A stretch of 64,000 nt of DNA from Cohnella mopanensis (GTDB taxonomy: Bacteria > Bacillota > Bacilli > Paenibacillales > Paenibacillaceae). The stretch spans positions 1-64,000 of the forward strand of contig NZ_JAKRWM010000012.1 in NCBI RefSeq assembly GCF_022352055.1, written 5' to 3'. The position numbers and the translations under genes are program-made. The notes beneath the pieces are model-generated. The model worked only from the letters and a program-made list of their open reading frames with translations. It ran no database searches and was not told the origin of the DNA. Positions 1 through 9,344 of this stretch are shown here, in pieces (position 1 is the stretch's first letter; every line of letters starts with the position of its first letter).

Positions 1-43
1 TTCCAAGCTGATAGCGTGGGTTCGATTCCCATCACCCGCTCCA
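1..43 (+). tRNA. tRNA-Gly(UCC), 3' part
   Basis: The window opens inside the anticodon loop: bases 2-4 read TCC, followed by the 3' half of the anticodon stem, a T arm with the usual GTTCGATTCC core, the acceptor 3' strand CACCCGC and an encoded CCA at 41-43. This matches the Bacillales tRNA-Gly(UCC) pattern. The 5' half lies outside the window. Confidence 0.9.
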
Positions 44-57
44 TATGACAAACGTTT

Positions 58-86
58 AAAGCCCTTATCGAAAGGGCTTTTTTTGT
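58..86 (+). terminator. Rho-independent terminator after tRNA-Gly
   Basis: A perfect 9-bp stem (AAAGCCCTT / AAGGGCTTT) with a short loop is followed by a T run, 15 bases after the tRNA CCA end. Confidence 0.85.
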
Positions 87-139
87 TGCATTTGCGGCAA
101 AATAAAGAGAATACTATTTCATGATTACGCTAATACCTT

Positions 140-220
140 CTATTCACGTTCCTTCTTAATGACAGTCGCTAACGTGAGGATGACCAGATATTCTTTAAGC
201 GGAAAGGTTTTTCTATTCAT
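140..220 (-). CDS. Possible 26-residue small protein
   Basis: A short reading frame lies on the minus strand in the otherwise empty stretch between the tRNA terminator and ppc. It begins with ATG at 220 and is preceded by a strong AAGGAGTG ribosome site about seven bases upstream. The product would start MNRKTFPLKEYL and end KKERE: a basic N-terminus, a short hydrophobic middle (LVILTLATV) and a charged tail, which suggests membrane contact. I do not recognise the family. The strong ribosome site is the main support; length alone is not. The rest of 221-410 shows only the AT-rich region expected to hold the ppc promoter and, on the other strand, the promoter of this frame. Confidence 0.4.
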   Translation of the reverse strand: MNRKTFPLKEYLVILTLATVIKKERE

Positions 221-422
221 TCCTACTCACTCCTTCATTAAGGTTATGGGGGGACGATTAGCGGAAGTAACGGATTTATTAATTACTTACACAAACTGCC
301 AGTAGGTTGAAACCTAAGAATTATGACTAAATGATGAAGAAAAAGAAGATTTTCAACGTTCATTGTAGTATCATAGTAAGAAGGGTTTTTATAGATGAAA
401 TGCAACGTTTGGAGTGAAAGAG

Positions 423-3215
423 ATGACGGAACTGGCTACAAGTCAACGTTCTCCGTCCAATCATCTGCTGCGAAGAGATGTGCGCTTTCTAGGTAATATT
501 CTTGGCGAAGTGCTCGTGCATCAGGGTGGTCGGGAACTGTTAGAACATGTTGAGAAAATTCGGGAAATGAGCAAGGCTCTAAGGGCCGAATATTTACCGG
601 AGTTGTACGAAGGATTCATTAACACCGTTAAAACTTTGGAGCCTGATATTAGGCATCAGGTTATTCGGGCATTCGCTATCTACTTCCAACTGGTCAACAT
701 CGCTGAGCAGAATCACCGGATCCGCCGCAAACGCGATTACGAACGCTCGACGGGCGAGGCGGTTCAGCCTGGATCGATCGAGAGCGTAATTCAAGACTTG
801 AAAGAAAAGAAGCTGTCCGTTGATGAAGTACGGGATATGCTTATCGACATCTCGCTTGAGCTGGTTATTACGGCACATCCGACGGAAGCGACTCGCAGGG
901 ACGTACTCGATATCCACAAACGGATCGCGGACGAGGTTATGGAGTTGGATAATCCAACCCTAACTTATCGCGAACGTGAAAAGCTGCGCGAGAAGCTGCT
1001 TAACGAAGTATTGACCTTGTGGCAAACCGACGAGTTACGCGATCGTAAGCCTACGGTTCTTGACGAAGTACGGAATGGAATGTACTACTTCCACGAAACG
1101 TTATTCGAAGTTCTTCCTGACGTATACGAGGAACTGGAGCGTTGTCTTGAGAAGTATTATCCGGAAGAGTCATGGCATGTTCCAACCTACTTGAGGTTCG
1201 GTTCATGGATTGGCGGAGACCGTGACGGCAATCCATCGGTTACTTCGGACATTACTTGGAAAACACTGCATATGCAACGGAACCTCGTTATCTATAAGTA
1301 CGAGAATATCATTCGCGCGATCGGCCGTCAGCTGAGCTTCAGTACGACGATCGTAGACGTAACGGAAGAGCTTCTTGCCTCTATCCGCGAAGATAGCGCT
1401 AATGTAGAGCTTCGTACGGTAGAAGCTTGGACGAATGATAAAGAGCCTTACCGGGTGAAGTTAAGATACATGCTGCAGAAGCTGCAGAACATGAGAGAAG
1501 ACGAATTCAAAGGGACTAAGCAGCGTTATCATACGGTTGCTGATCTTACGACGGATATCGAGATTCTCGACCGCAGCCTTCGCCATCATTTTGCGGATTA
1601 TGTGGCGAACTCTTATTTGAAGAAGTTTATTCGCCAAGTGGAGCTGTTCGGCTTCCACCTAGCGGCTCTTGATGTGCGCCAGCATAGCAAAGAACACGAG
1701 AACACGATGACCGAATTGCTCGCGAAGACGGGTGTGACGGAAAACTACGCACAACTATCCGAGCAAGAGAAAATCGGGATTCTGAACGGTTTGCTGGAAA
1801 GCGCTAAGCCATTGTCGATTGAATCGATCGAATTGAGCGACTCCAGCAAAGAGTGCCTCAACGTATACCATACGATTTATAACGCGCAACAAGAGTTCGG
1901 TACGGGCTGCATCACCAGCTATTTGATCAGCATGTCCGAAGCGGCTAGCGATATCCTAGAGGTAATGGTATTCGCTAAAGTGGCAGGATTGTTCCGTCAT
2001 AACGAAGACGGTTCGATTACTTGTACGTTACAGGCTGCGCCGTTGTTCGAGACCATCGATGATTTGCATGAAGCTCCGGCTATTATGGACACGTTGTTTA
2101 ATCTTCCGGTCTATCGCGAATGCTTGAGAGCCATGGGCGATCTACATGAGATCATGCTCGGCTATTCCGACAGCAACAAAGACGGCGGAATGGTAACGGC
2201 GAACTGGGAGCTTCGGGTTGCGCTTAACGACTTGACCAAAACGGCTAAAGCACACAACGTTCGTTTGAAATTTTTCCATGGTCGCGGAGGCGCGCTTGGC
2301 CGCGGAGGAATGCCGCTTAATCGCAGTATTCTGGCTCAACCGCCGCACACGATTGGTGGAGGAATTAAGATTACGGAGCAAGGCGAAGTTCTTTCTTCCC
2401 GTTATTCCATGAAGGGTATTGCTTACAGAAGCTTGGAACAAGCGACTGGAGCACTGATCACGGGAGCTTACTTGTCCCGCTATCCTTCGCAAGAAAGCTC
2501 GATCGAGACGCAGTGGGAAGAGATTATGCGCGGCATTTCGATCGATGCGCAAACCAAGTACCAAGATCTGATTTTCCGCGATCCGGATTTCATGACGTTC
2601 TTCAAAGAATCGACTCCTCTTCCGGAAGTGGGCGAGCTGAATATCGGCTCCCGTCCTTCCAAACGGAAAGGCAGCGACCGCTTCGAAGATTTGCGCGCGA
2701 TTCCATGGGTATTCGCATGGACTCAAAGCCGTTACTTGCTGCCAGCATGGTATGCTGCCGGAACGGCATTCCAAACATACGTGAATGGCGATGCTGCTCG
2801 TCTTGAGACTCTCCGCACGATGTATCGCGATTATTCGTTCTTCAGCTCCCTCGTCGACAACCTTCAGATGGCGCTGGGCAAAGCGGATCTTATGATTGCC
2901 CGCCAGTATGCAGGCATGATCGAAGACGGCACGATCAAGGATCGTATCTTCTCGCAGATCGAAGAAGAATACGCGAAGACGAAGGAAATGATACTGACGA
3001 TTACGGGGCAAGAGGAAATTTTGGATAACGTGCCAGTTATTCAAGAGTCGATTCGCCTTCGTAACCCGTACGTTGATCCGTTAAGCTATATGCAGGTTCA
3101 ATTATTGACTGAGTTGCGTAGCTTGCGGGCTCAGAACGAGGATGATGCCGATCTTCTTCGCGAAGTGCTCTTAACGATCAACGGAATCGCGGCAGGACTC
3201 CGCAATACGGGCTGA
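423..3215 (+). CDS. ppc: Phosphoenolpyruvate carboxylase
   Basis: This enzyme carboxylates phosphoenolpyruvate with bicarbonate to oxaloacetate, an anaplerotic step in the cytoplasm. The 930-residue product has the family signatures in order: TAHPTEATRR with the catalytic His near residue 152, GGDRDGNP near 265, the lysine motif GYSDSNKDGG near 580, FHGRGGALGRGG near 617 and a C-terminal RNPYVDPLSYMQ. Length is normal for a bacterial enzyme. I chose ATG 423 because GGAG at 411-414 lies eight bases upstream; an in-frame GTG at 414 overlaps that ribosome site and would add only three residues. The gene stands alone and ends in its own strong terminator. Identification is firm; allosteric properties cannot be read from this. 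Confidence 0.97.
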   Translation: MTELATSQRSPSNHLLRRDVRFLGNILGEVLVHQGGRELLEHVEKIREMSKALRAEYLPELYEGFINTVKTLEPDIRHQVIRAFAIYFQLVNIAEQNHRIRRKRDYERSTGEAVQPGSIESVIQDLKEKKLSVDEVRDMLIDISLELVITAHPTEATRRDVLDIHKRIADEVMELDNPTLTYREREKLREKLLNEVLTLWQTDELRDRKPTVLDEVRNGMYYFHETLFEVLPDVYEELERCLEKYYPEESWHVPTYLRFGSWIGGDRDGNPSVTSDITWKTLHMQRNLVIYKYENIIRAIGRQLSFSTTIVDVTEELLASIREDSANVELRTVEAWTNDKEPYRVKLRYMLQKLQNMREDEFKGTKQRYHTVADLTTDIEILDRSLRHHFADYVANSYLKKFIRQVELFGFHLAALDVRQHSKEHENTMTELLAKTGVTENYAQLSEQEKIGILNGLLESAKPLSIESIELSDSSKECLNVYHTIYNAQQEFGTGCITSYLISMSEAASDILEVMVFAKVAGLFRHNEDGSITCTLQAAPLFETIDDLHEAPAIMDTLFNLPVYRECLRAMGDLHEIMLGYSDSNKDGGMVTANWELRVALNDLTKTAKAHNVRLKFFHGRGGALGRGGMPLNRSILAQPPHTIGGGIKITEQGEVLSSRYSMKGIAYRSLEQATGALITGAYLSRYPSQESSIETQWEEIMRGISIDAQTKYQDLIFRDPDFMTFFKESTPLPEVGELNIGSRPSKRKGSDRFEDLRAIPWVFAWTQSRYLLPAWYAAGTAFQTYVNGDAARLETLRTMYRDYSFFSSLVDNLQMALGKADLMIARQYAGMIEDGTIKDRIFSQIEEEYAKTKEMILTITGQEEILDNVPVIQESIRLRNPYVDPLSYMQVQLLTELRSLRAQNEDDADLLREVLLTINGIAAGLRNTG

Positions 3216-3232
3216 TCTAATTGAATGAATGA

Positions 3233-3260
3233 GGGCCCGGTGCGCTAACCGGGCCCTTTT
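3233..3260 (+). terminator. Terminator of ppc
   Basis: An 8-bp GC-only stem (GGGCCCGG / CCGGGCCC) with an 8-base loop and TTTT follows the ppc stop by 17 bases. It separates ppc from the transporter and sigW transcription unit. Confidence 0.88.
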
Positions 3261-3281
3261 GCGTAAGAAAGTAGGTCTTAC

Positions 3282-4211
3282 ATGAACGGAACGAAGAAGC
3301 CATTGCTTGCGATAATACTCGTCCTTGCCGGCGCAGCGAGTTATGGCCTAGTAGCGGTGGTATTCAAAATAGCCGTTATCGATGGATGGGGCGTTAAGCA
3401 GCTCACCTTTCAACAAGTGCTCTTCGGTGCGGTATTGCTGTGGCTAGCGCTCGGCGTTACTCGATTAAGCAGGCAGGCGCAAGCTTTGACCGAGACCTGG
3501 AGAGCTTGGCTCAAGCTCGGATTAATTGGAATCGTCGGATTGTCGCTTACGACCGTATTTTACAATGAAGCTTTGTCGCGTTTGGATGCTTCTTTGGGGA
3601 TTGTCTTGCTTTTTCAGTTTACGTGGATTACGATTCTGCTAGAAAGCATTCGCAAACGCAAATGGCCGACACGTCAGGAATGGGTTGCCGTTCTCTGCAT
3701 AGCGATCGGAACTATACTTGCCGTTGGGCTTCTAGAGAAGGATTTTAGCGATATTGACGGGTTAGGCGTTCTCTTCGGACTACTGTCCGCCATTACGTAC
3801 AGCCTCTTTTTCTTCTTAACCGGATTTCTTCCCCAGCAGTTGGACCCCATCGCCAAATCGGCGGTTATGTCGACGGCTTCGCTTATTTTCATCATGATAT
3901 TGCAATCCTATAGCGTAATCATCGATAGCTTCAGCGCCCCTTTGATCGGTTGGGGGTTACTGCTTGGCTTTCTTGGTACTGCGTTCCCCTTTTTCTGCTT
4001 TAACTACGGGATTCCCAAGGTGGGAAGCGGATTAGCCGCGTTACTCGGATCGATGGAGCTCCCGGCAGCTGTCGTGGCGGCTTTTATTCTCTTGGACGAG
4101 CCTCTTACGTTAGGGCAGGGAACCGGCATTATCTTGATCATAGCAGGTATTATGTACGCACAACGCAAGTCTTCGGGGCCTAACGCAGCCGGAAAGGAAG
4201 GTGAGTCGTAA
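3282..4211 (+). CDS. DMT-superfamily (EamA) transporter
   Basis: This is a 309-residue integral membrane protein with about ten hydrophobic segments arranged as two EamA repeats (roughly residues 8-145 and 155-290), the usual drug/metabolite transporter layout. The second repeat carries the typical SxxxxxxPxxxxxxxxxxLxExL-like ending, seen here as LGSMELPAAVVAAFILLDEP. Substrate is not predictable; family members export amino acids, purines or other metabolites. Its stop lies two bases before the TTG of the sigma factor gene, so the two may be co-transcribed and translationally coupled. This neighbour is not part of the usual sigW locus of Bacillus subtilis, so it may be an adopted member of the SigW operon. 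Confidence 0.85.
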   Translation: MNGTKKPLLAIILVLAGAASYGLVAVVFKIAVIDGWGVKQLTFQQVLFGAVLLWLALGVTRLSRQAQALTETWRAWLKLGLIGIVGLSLTTVFYNEALSRLDASLGIVLLFQFTWITILLESIRKRKWPTRQEWVAVLCIAIGTILAVGLLEKDFSDIDGLGVLFGLLSAITYSLFFFLTGFLPQQLDPIAKSAVMSTASLIFIMILQSYSVIIDSFSAPLIGWGLLLGFLGTAFPFFCFNYGIPKVGSGLAALLGSMELPAAVVAAFILLDEPLTLGQGTGIILIIAGIMYAQRKSSGPNAAGKEGES

Positions 4212-4213
4212 CT

Positions 4214-4780
4214 TTGAAGCCAGCAGAAACGCGTCTGGCGCGTCTAGCCCGTAAAGGGGATCAGCGTGCGTTCGCGGAGATAGTGGATATGTACAAGGAT
4301 AAGTTGTATCACCTCGCCTACCGGATGACGAGTAATCGCCAAGAGGCCGAGGATGTCGTACAGGAAACGTTCTTAAGAGTATACAAAAATTTAGACCGAT
4401 ACGATGAGAATCAGAAATTTTCCACGTGGATATATAGAATCGCTACCAACCTGTGCATTGACCGGCTTAGAAAAAGAAAACCCATATACTCCCTCGACGC
4501 GGAATCGTCGGACCATGAGGGGTTAGACGGGTACGCGATGCTTCCAAGCGATGATCGAACACCCGAGAGCGAGCTTCTTCTCTCCGAGACTCAAAGGCTT
4601 ATACATGAAGCGATTGCGACGTTGCCGGTGAAGTATAAATCCGTTATGATTTTGCGGTATTTGCAAGAATTGAGCTTGCAGGAGATAGCGGACGTGCTGG
4701 AAATGCCTGTAACGACCGTGAAGACCCGAGTACACCGAGGTCGAGAATTCCTTAGGAAGAAACTGGAGCACAAGCTGTAA
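4214..4780 (+). CDS. sigW: ECF sigma factor SigW
   Basis: This 188-residue extracytoplasmic-function sigma factor recruits RNA polymerase to envelope-stress promoters. Region 2 spans about residues 22-90 (DKLYHLAYRM, then the DVVQETFLRVY -10 recognition helix), and region 4 about 135-185 (LPVKYKSVMILRY, then the PVTTVKTRVHRGRE recognition helix). Length equals that of B. subtilis SigW. The start is TTG 4214, preceded by GGAAGGTGAG; no better start lies nearby. The downstream anti-sigma gene and the cdaA-cdaR-glmM-glmS genes reproduce the B. subtilis sigW neighbourhood, which supports the specific name over a generic ECF label. Activity should be held off by the RsiW partner until regulated proteolysis releases it. 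Confidence 0.9.
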   Translation: MKPAETRLARLARKGDQRAFAEIVDMYKDKLYHLAYRMTSNRQEAEDVVQETFLRVYKNLDRYDENQKFSTWIYRIATNLCIDRLRKRKPIYSLDAESSDHEGLDGYAMLPSDDRTPESELLLSETQRLIHEAIATLPVKYKSVMILRYLQELSLQEIADVLEMPVTTVKTRVHRGREFLRKKLEHKL

Positions 4781-4799
4781 TCGTTTCAACAAAAATAAG

Positions 4800-4826
4800 T
4801 GAAACCGCTCCGCTTCGCCGCACGTA
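4800..4826 (+). promoter_or_regulatory. Candidate SigW-type promoter before rsiW
   Basis: TGAAAC at 4800-4805 and CGTA at 4823-4826 are separated by 17 bases. This closely resembles the ECF SigW consensus (TGAAAC, 16-17 bases, CGTA). It lies in the 100-base gap between sigW and rsiW, so it could give extra SigW-dependent transcription of the anti-sigma gene. Based on consensus match only. Confidence 0.35.
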
Positions 4827-4882
4827 CTGTATAGAAGCATCGATGCGGGACTAAGTCACCGTTGAAGGAAGGGATGGCTGAT

Positions 4883-5497
4883 ATGAAGTGCAACGTCGCC
4901 GTCATGTATATGCATGATTATCTGGATGGGGACTTGGCACGCGAGGATACGAAACAGCTGCAACTGCATCTGAGCGAATGTCCATCGTGCTATACCCGTT
5001 ATGAATCGTTAGAGCGAACCGATTCGCTCGTTAAGGCTTTACCTATAGAGAAGGCGCCGGACGAACTAAGCGATCGAATCATGAAGTCGCTTCCTCGCTC
5101 GCGCCGCCCTTCGGCATGGACATCGTGGGTTCGTCGTCATCCGGCGGTATCGGCAGCCGCGATATTCATGGTTGTCATGTTATCTAGCTTCGTGTCGATG
5201 TGGAACCAAAGCCAGGAATTGTCCATTTCCGGACCTGATCTGGAGCATGTCGTCATCGAAGGTAAGAAGGTCATCGTGCCGGAAGGCCAGAAAGTATCGG
5301 GAGATCTAACGGTCGTTAACGGCGATGTTCAAGTGCTAGGCGATCTGGATGGCAATCTGACCGTCATAGACGGCCATGTCACGGCACTAGCTTCGACCGC
5401 GCATATCGCGGGGGAGATCAAGACGATCGATCGAGCGGTAGATTGGTTCTGGTATAAGGTGAGTTCATTTTTCGGGACGTTGGCTTACGGATCGTAA
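4883..5497 (+). CDS. rsiW: Anti-sigma-W factor RsiW
   Basis: This single-pass membrane anti-sigma factor should bind SigW in the cytoplasm and be cut by site-1 and site-2 proteases under envelope stress. The N-terminal zinc anti-sigma domain is clear: MHDYLDGDL, then the HxxxCxxC motif as HLSECPSC. One transmembrane helix follows at about residues 90-110 (AVSAAAIFMVVMLSSFVSMW). The extracytoplasmic part holds alternating short repeats (GDLTVVNGDV, GDLDGNLTVIDG) that look like a bactofilin-type beta-helix. ATG 4883 is preferred because GGAAGGG at 4867-4873 is nine bases upstream; TTG 4862 and ATG 4874 are in frame but badly placed. The gene follows sigW after 100 bases and ends in a terminator. 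Confidence 0.88.
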   Translation: MKCNVAVMYMHDYLDGDLAREDTKQLQLHLSECPSCYTRYESLERTDSLVKALPIEKAPDELSDRIMKSLPRSRRPSAWTSWVRRHPAVSAAAIFMVVMLSSFVSMWNQSQELSISGPDLEHVVIEGKKVIVPEGQKVSGDLTVVNGDVQVLGDLDGNLTVIDGHVTALASTAHIAGEIKTIDRAVDWFWYKVSSFFGTLAYGS

Positions 5498-5550
5498 GGA
5501 TTCGACAAGGGTTGACACATTACGTGAAATCGTTCCGAAACGAACAGAAA

Positions 5551-5580
5551 AACCTCTCTGGACCAAAGAGAGGTTTTTTT
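5551..5580 (+). terminator. Terminator after rsiW
   Basis: AACCTCTC and GAGAGGTT form an 8-bp stem around an eight-base loop, followed by a run of seven T. It separates the sigW-rsiW unit from cdaA. Confidence 0.88.
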
Positions 5581-5696
5581 GTGTAAATAACAGGATTTCT
5601 GGGGCACAGTAGAGAAAGATATAAGTATAGAAGCAATGCTGATATCCGACAATATTCGTCGAAACTATTCCAGCGCCGGGACGGGGGGGTCGCGTC

Positions 5697-6527
5697 TTGG
5701 ACTATTTTGCCGGGCTGACATTTAAAAATTCGATTAAAGACATCGTCGATGTATTAATCGTGAGTTACATCGTTTACGTACTTATTAAGATGGTAAGAGG
5801 CACCCGGGCAGTTCAATTGCTTAAAGGGATATTCTTGCTTGTCATAACTTGGGCATTGAGTACATGGCTGAATTTGTATACGCTGAAGTGGCTCATGAAC
5901 CAGATGTTTACGTTCGGCGTCGTTACGGTTCTGATCATTTTTCAACCTGAACTCAGAAGAGCACTCGAGCAACTTGGCCGGGGTAAGCTGTTTTCTCGTT
6001 CATCTTCAGAAGAGCAGGATGTTAGCCAACGAATTAACGAGGTCATTAGATCCGTTAATTATTTGGCGCAACGTAAAATCGGGGCTCTGATCGTGTTTGA
6101 GCGTAATACGGGACTGAATGATTATATCGAGTCGGGCATCAAGATGGAGTCGAAGCTTAGCTCTGAGCTTCTTAGCAACGTATTTATCCCGAATACGCCA
6201 TTGCATGACGGAGCGGTTATTATTCGCGGCAGCCAGATTATGGCGGCAGGCTGTTATTTGCCTCTATCCGAGAATCCGTTCATCAGTAAGGAACTGGGCA
6301 CTCGCCATCGCGCGGCGATCGGCGTAACCGAGGTGTGCGACGCGATTAGCGTTACCGTATCGGAAGAGACGGGACAAATATCTCTTGCCATTAACGGCCA
6401 AATCGTACGCGACATTAAGGAAGAGTCTCTCATCTCCAAGCTTTTCGCGGAATTGCGTCCGCAATTCAAATCCAAGACCACGGAGTGGGCTTTCTGGAAG
6501 CGAAAGGGCGGTGGCGACCGTGGATAG
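5697..6527 (+). CDS. cdaA: Diadenylate cyclase CdaA
   Basis: CdaA makes the essential second messenger c-di-AMP from two ATP at the membrane. The 276-residue product has three N-terminal transmembrane segments (about residues 12-85, ending in IIFQPELRRALEQLGRG) and then the DAC domain. Its catalytic motifs are visible: DGA at 171-173 (HDGAVIIRG) and RHR at 203-205 (GTRHRAAIG). Start is TTG 5697, the only start that keeps the conserved N-terminal helix; the ribosome site is a weak G-rich run upstream. The coding end overlaps cdaR by eight bases, so the two are translationally coupled. The cdaA-cdaR-glmM-glmS order links c-di-AMP to peptidoglycan precursor supply, as in other Bacillales. Confidence 0.95.
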   Translation: MDYFAGLTFKNSIKDIVDVLIVSYIVYVLIKMVRGTRAVQLLKGIFLLVITWALSTWLNLYTLKWLMNQMFTFGVVTVLIIFQPELRRALEQLGRGKLFSRSSSEEQDVSQRINEVIRSVNYLAQRKIGALIVFERNTGLNDYIESGIKMESKLSSELLSNVFIPNTPLHDGAVIIRGSQIMAAGCYLPLSENPFISKELGTRHRAAIGVTEVCDAISVTVSEETGQISLAINGQIVRDIKEESLISKLFAELRPQFKSKTTEWAFWKRKGGGDRG

Positions 6528-7839
6528 ATGGTTAAATAACCCTACCGCAGCGAAGTTGGTCGCTCTTGCGCTTGGCATACTTATGTGGGCCGTCGTCCAT
6601 TTCGATCCGAATGATACGACGCCTAATAACGTGTCATCCCTGTATGACACGAAAGTGATCAATGACGTTGTCGTACAGCCTTACGGATTAGATGAAAGAA
6701 ATTACGTTCTGATCGGCATGGAGCCGCTAAAGGTCAACCTCACGGTCAAAGGAACGAGAAGCGATCTGAAGGCTGCGCAGACGAAAGATTATCAATTGAA
6801 AGTCGATCTAAGAACCGTGGGCGAAGGCCTGCATACACTGCAATTGGAAGAAAATTTGCCGAGAGGCATCTCTGTGGTCTCCATGTCTCCTTCCACGGTG
6901 GAAGTCAGCATAGAGGCGCTGCAGGTCAAAGAATTCGAGGTTGATATTAAGACGAAAGGTAATCCGGCCAAGGGGTATAAGGTAGGAACGCCGATCATTA
7001 AGCCAAGCAATCGGGTTCATCTTACCTTGCCTAAAAGTCAATTATCTAGCGTTGAACGCGTCGGGGCGACAATCGCGATCGATGGCGATAAGGAAACGAT
7101 CAAGAACAAGAGCGTGAAGTTAGCGGCTTACGACAAGGATGGCAATGTGATTGAAGGAGCGATTATCGATCCTGCTGTGCTTGAAGTGGAAGTGCCGATC
7201 ACGAATCCGTTCAAGACGGTTCCGTTGCAGTTCAAGCTTATCGGTCACACGCAGGCTGGAGTAAGCATTGCTTCCTTCAAGCCGGAAGTGGAACAAGTGA
7301 CGGTATATGGACCGCAGGAAGCTCTGGATAAAATTGAATTCATTGAAGTCGACGTGAAGTTGGAAGATCTGAAGAAATCCGGGAAGGTGACGATCCCGCT
7401 GCAGATCACGCCACCGATTATCGAAATATCGCCTGCGGAAGTCAGTATCAACATCGAACTTCTGCTGTCAGCGACTAGAACCCTTGAAGGGCTGACGATT
7501 TCGTTACGCGGATTAGGCGAGGGATTAATCGCCAAGATCACTGACCCTTCGACGGGCAAAGCGGATATTACGATTCAAGCGGCTCCCGCTATCTTGGATA
7601 AGTTGAGTCCCGGAGATGTTGACGTGATTGCCGATCTGAGCGGACGAGGGCCGGGGATCTATAACATTCCGTTAATCGTCAATCTCGAGCGGTTCATGGA
7701 GCAGGCAGGCGGGACGAAGAGCATTACCGTAGAAATACAGGACGAAGCAGCGGCAACCCAGACGGGTACCGATGGCGAAGATGCCATAGGCGGCATCATC
7801 GTAGACCAAGACGGGGATCAGGGATCGTTTCCCCAGTAA
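6520..7839 (+). CDS. cdaR: CdaA regulator CdaR (YbbR repeats)
   Basis: CdaR is a membrane-anchored protein with extracytoplasmic YbbR domains that modulates CdaA. The product of about 439 residues starts at GTG 6520, overlapping the end of cdaA by eight bases, because the conserved N-terminus is [22 protein letters not shown], one transmembrane anchor. A longer frame open upstream only reads antiframe through cdaA. Four YbbR-like beta repeats follow between about residues 40 and 405, recognised by repeated hydrophobic patterns such as LKVNLTVKG and VEVSIEALQ, with an acidic Gly-rich tail. glmM begins 25 bases downstream. Confidence 0.92.
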   Translation: MDRWLNNPTAAKLVALALGILMWAVVHFDPNDTTPNNVSSLYDTKVINDVVVQPYGLDERNYVLIGMEPLKVNLTVKGTRSDLKAAQTKDYQLKVDLRTVGEGLHTLQLEENLPRGISVVSMSPSTVEVSIEALQVKEFEVDIKTKGNPAKGYKVGTPIIKPSNRVHLTLPKSQLSSVERVGATIAIDGDKETIKNKSVKLAAYDKDGNVIEGAIIDPAVLEVEVPITNPFKTVPLQFKLIGHTQAGVSIASFKPEVEQVTVYGPQEALDKIEFIEVDVKLEDLKKSGKVTIPLQITPPIIEISPAEVSINIELLLSATRTLEGLTISLRGLGEGLIAKITDPSTGKADITIQAAPAILDKLSPGDVDVIADLSGRGPGIYNIPLIVNLERFMEQAGGTKSITVEIQDEAAATQTGTDGEDAIGGIIVDQDGDQGSFPQ

Positions 7840-7864
7840 GAGACGAAGGGGTAGAGTAGCAGTT

Positions 7865-9205
7865 ATGGGGAAATATTTCGGAACAGATGGCGTGCGCGGA
7901 GTCGCTAATCAGGAGCTCACGCCAGAATTAGCTTATAAAATCGGACGTTGCGGCGGAGTCGTATTGGCGGGAAAAGCTGAGCGTCCTAAAGTGTTAATCG
8001 GATGCGATACGCGAATCTCCGGACCGATGCTGGAAAGCGCATTAACCGCGGGATTGCTATCTATCGGGGCGGACGTCGTGAAGCTAGGCGTCGTAAGCAC
8101 GCCGGCGGTCGCTTACTTAACCCGCGTATTGGGAGCGGATGCGGGAGTTATGATCTCGGCTTCGCATAATCCGGTCGCGGATAACGGCATTAAATTTTTC
8201 GGCGGAGACGGGTTCAAGCTACTAGACGAGACGGAAGCGGAAATCGAACGATTGATGGATGCCGAAGAAGATACTTTGCCGCGGCCTGTTGGCGGGGGTA
8301 TCGGATCAGTAACGACGAATCTCGAAGCCAAGTCGCAATATATGGATTACTTAAAAATGACCGTCGGAAACTCCTTCGCGGGCGTTAAGCTTGTGCTGGA
8401 TTGCGCGAACGGTTCGGCATACGAGCTTGCGCCGGAAGTATTCCGCGCACTTGGCGCTGAGGTGTTCGCTTACGGGGCAGAGCCTAACGGTTTGAACATC
8501 AACGAGGGCGTAGGCTCCACGCATCCGGAGATGCTTGCGGCGAAAGTGAAGGAGCATGGCGCGGATCTTGGGCTAGCCTTCGACGGAGACGCGGATCGGC
8601 TCATCGCGATCGACGAGAACGGCGAAGAAGTAGACGGCGACTATATCCTCTGTATTTGCGGCGACGCTTTGCGTAAATCCGGTCGACTGGCGCATGATAC
8701 GGTCGTCACGACGGTTATGGCGAACATCGGCTTCTTCAAAGCAGCGGAAACGCTTGGCTTACGCACGGCTAAGACCGCGGTAGGCGATCGTTACGTAATG
8801 GAAGAGATGGTTAACGGGGGCTACAACCTCGGCGGAGAACAGTCGGGTCACGTTATCTTCCTCGACTACAGCACGACGGGAGACGGAATTCTGACGGGAC
8901 TACAGCTCCTCGACACGGTAGTCGGCTCGGGTCGCAGTCTTGGCGAGTTGAAGCAAATGATGCGCAAGTATCCGCAAGTGCTCGTGAACGTTCGGGTGGC
9001 GGATAAATCCCGCTATCCGGGAAATACGGCGATCGCCGATGCCGTAGCTACGGCGGAAGCGGCTCTGGGGGACAACGGGCGCGTGCTTGTGCGTCCATCG
9101 GGGACGGAAGCGCTGATCCGCGTTATGGCCGAAGGGCCGGAGCGGGAAGAGATCGAGCGCCACGTAGCGGCGATTGTCGATGTCGTGAAGGCGGAATTGG
9201 TTTAA
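7865..9205 (+). CDS. glmM: Phosphoglucosamine mutase
   Basis: GlmM interconverts glucosamine-6-phosphate and glucosamine-1-phosphate on the way to UDP-GlcNAc. The 446-residue length is typical. Visible motifs are [11 protein letters not shown] at the N-terminus, the phosphoserine loop ISASHNP with the catalytic Ser near residue 100, the metal site DGDADR near 240, the sugar loop GGEQSGH near 325, and the C-terminal phosphate site [12 protein letters not shown]. The ATG at 7865 is preceded by an AAGGGG-type ribosome site. It closes the cdaA-cdaR-glmM unit, and a strong hairpin lies just past the stop. Confidence 0.97.
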   Translation: MGKYFGTDGVRGVANQELTPELAYKIGRCGGVVLAGKAERPKVLIGCDTRISGPMLESALTAGLLSIGADVVKLGVVSTPAVAYLTRVLGADAGVMISASHNPVADNGIKFFGGDGFKLLDETEAEIERLMDAEEDTLPRPVGGGIGSVTTNLEAKSQYMDYLKMTVGNSFAGVKLVLDCANGSAYELAPEVFRALGAEVFAYGAEPNGLNINEGVGSTHPEMLAAKVKEHGADLGLAFDGDADRLIAIDENGEEVDGDYILCICGDALRKSGRLAHDTVVTTVMANIGFFKAAETLGLRTAKTAVGDRYVMEEMVNGGYNLGGEQSGHVIFLDYSTTGDGILTGLQLLDTVVGSGRSLGELKQMMRKYPQVLVNVRVADKSRYPGNTAIADAVATAEAALGDNGRVLVRPSGTEALIRVMAEGPEREEIERHVAAIVDVVKAELV

Positions 9206-9294
9206 TGCGTTGACGGGTGGCGCTGGGAGCAGGGAATGCTGAGAAGTGCTGATAACGGTATCGCATCACTCTATAATGGAATATTAATCGCATT

Positions 9295-9330
9295 AAACAA
9301 GCTCCCGCTACTAAGAACGGGAGCTTGTTT
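9295..9330. terminator. Bidirectional terminator between glmM and mph
   Basis: AAACAAGCTCCCG and CGGGAGCTTGTTT form a perfect 13-bp stem around a ten-base loop. The A-rich left and T-rich right flanks make it usable from both converging genes, glmM (plus) and the phosphotransferase gene (minus). Confidence 0.88.
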
Positions 9331-9344
9331 GTTTGCGTGACTCT

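Noticed and set aside
2142..3044. Long minus-strand reading frame opposite ppc
   Set aside because: It lies wholly inside a well-supported gene, has no ribosome site and its protein has no recognisable domain; codon structure of ppc explains it.
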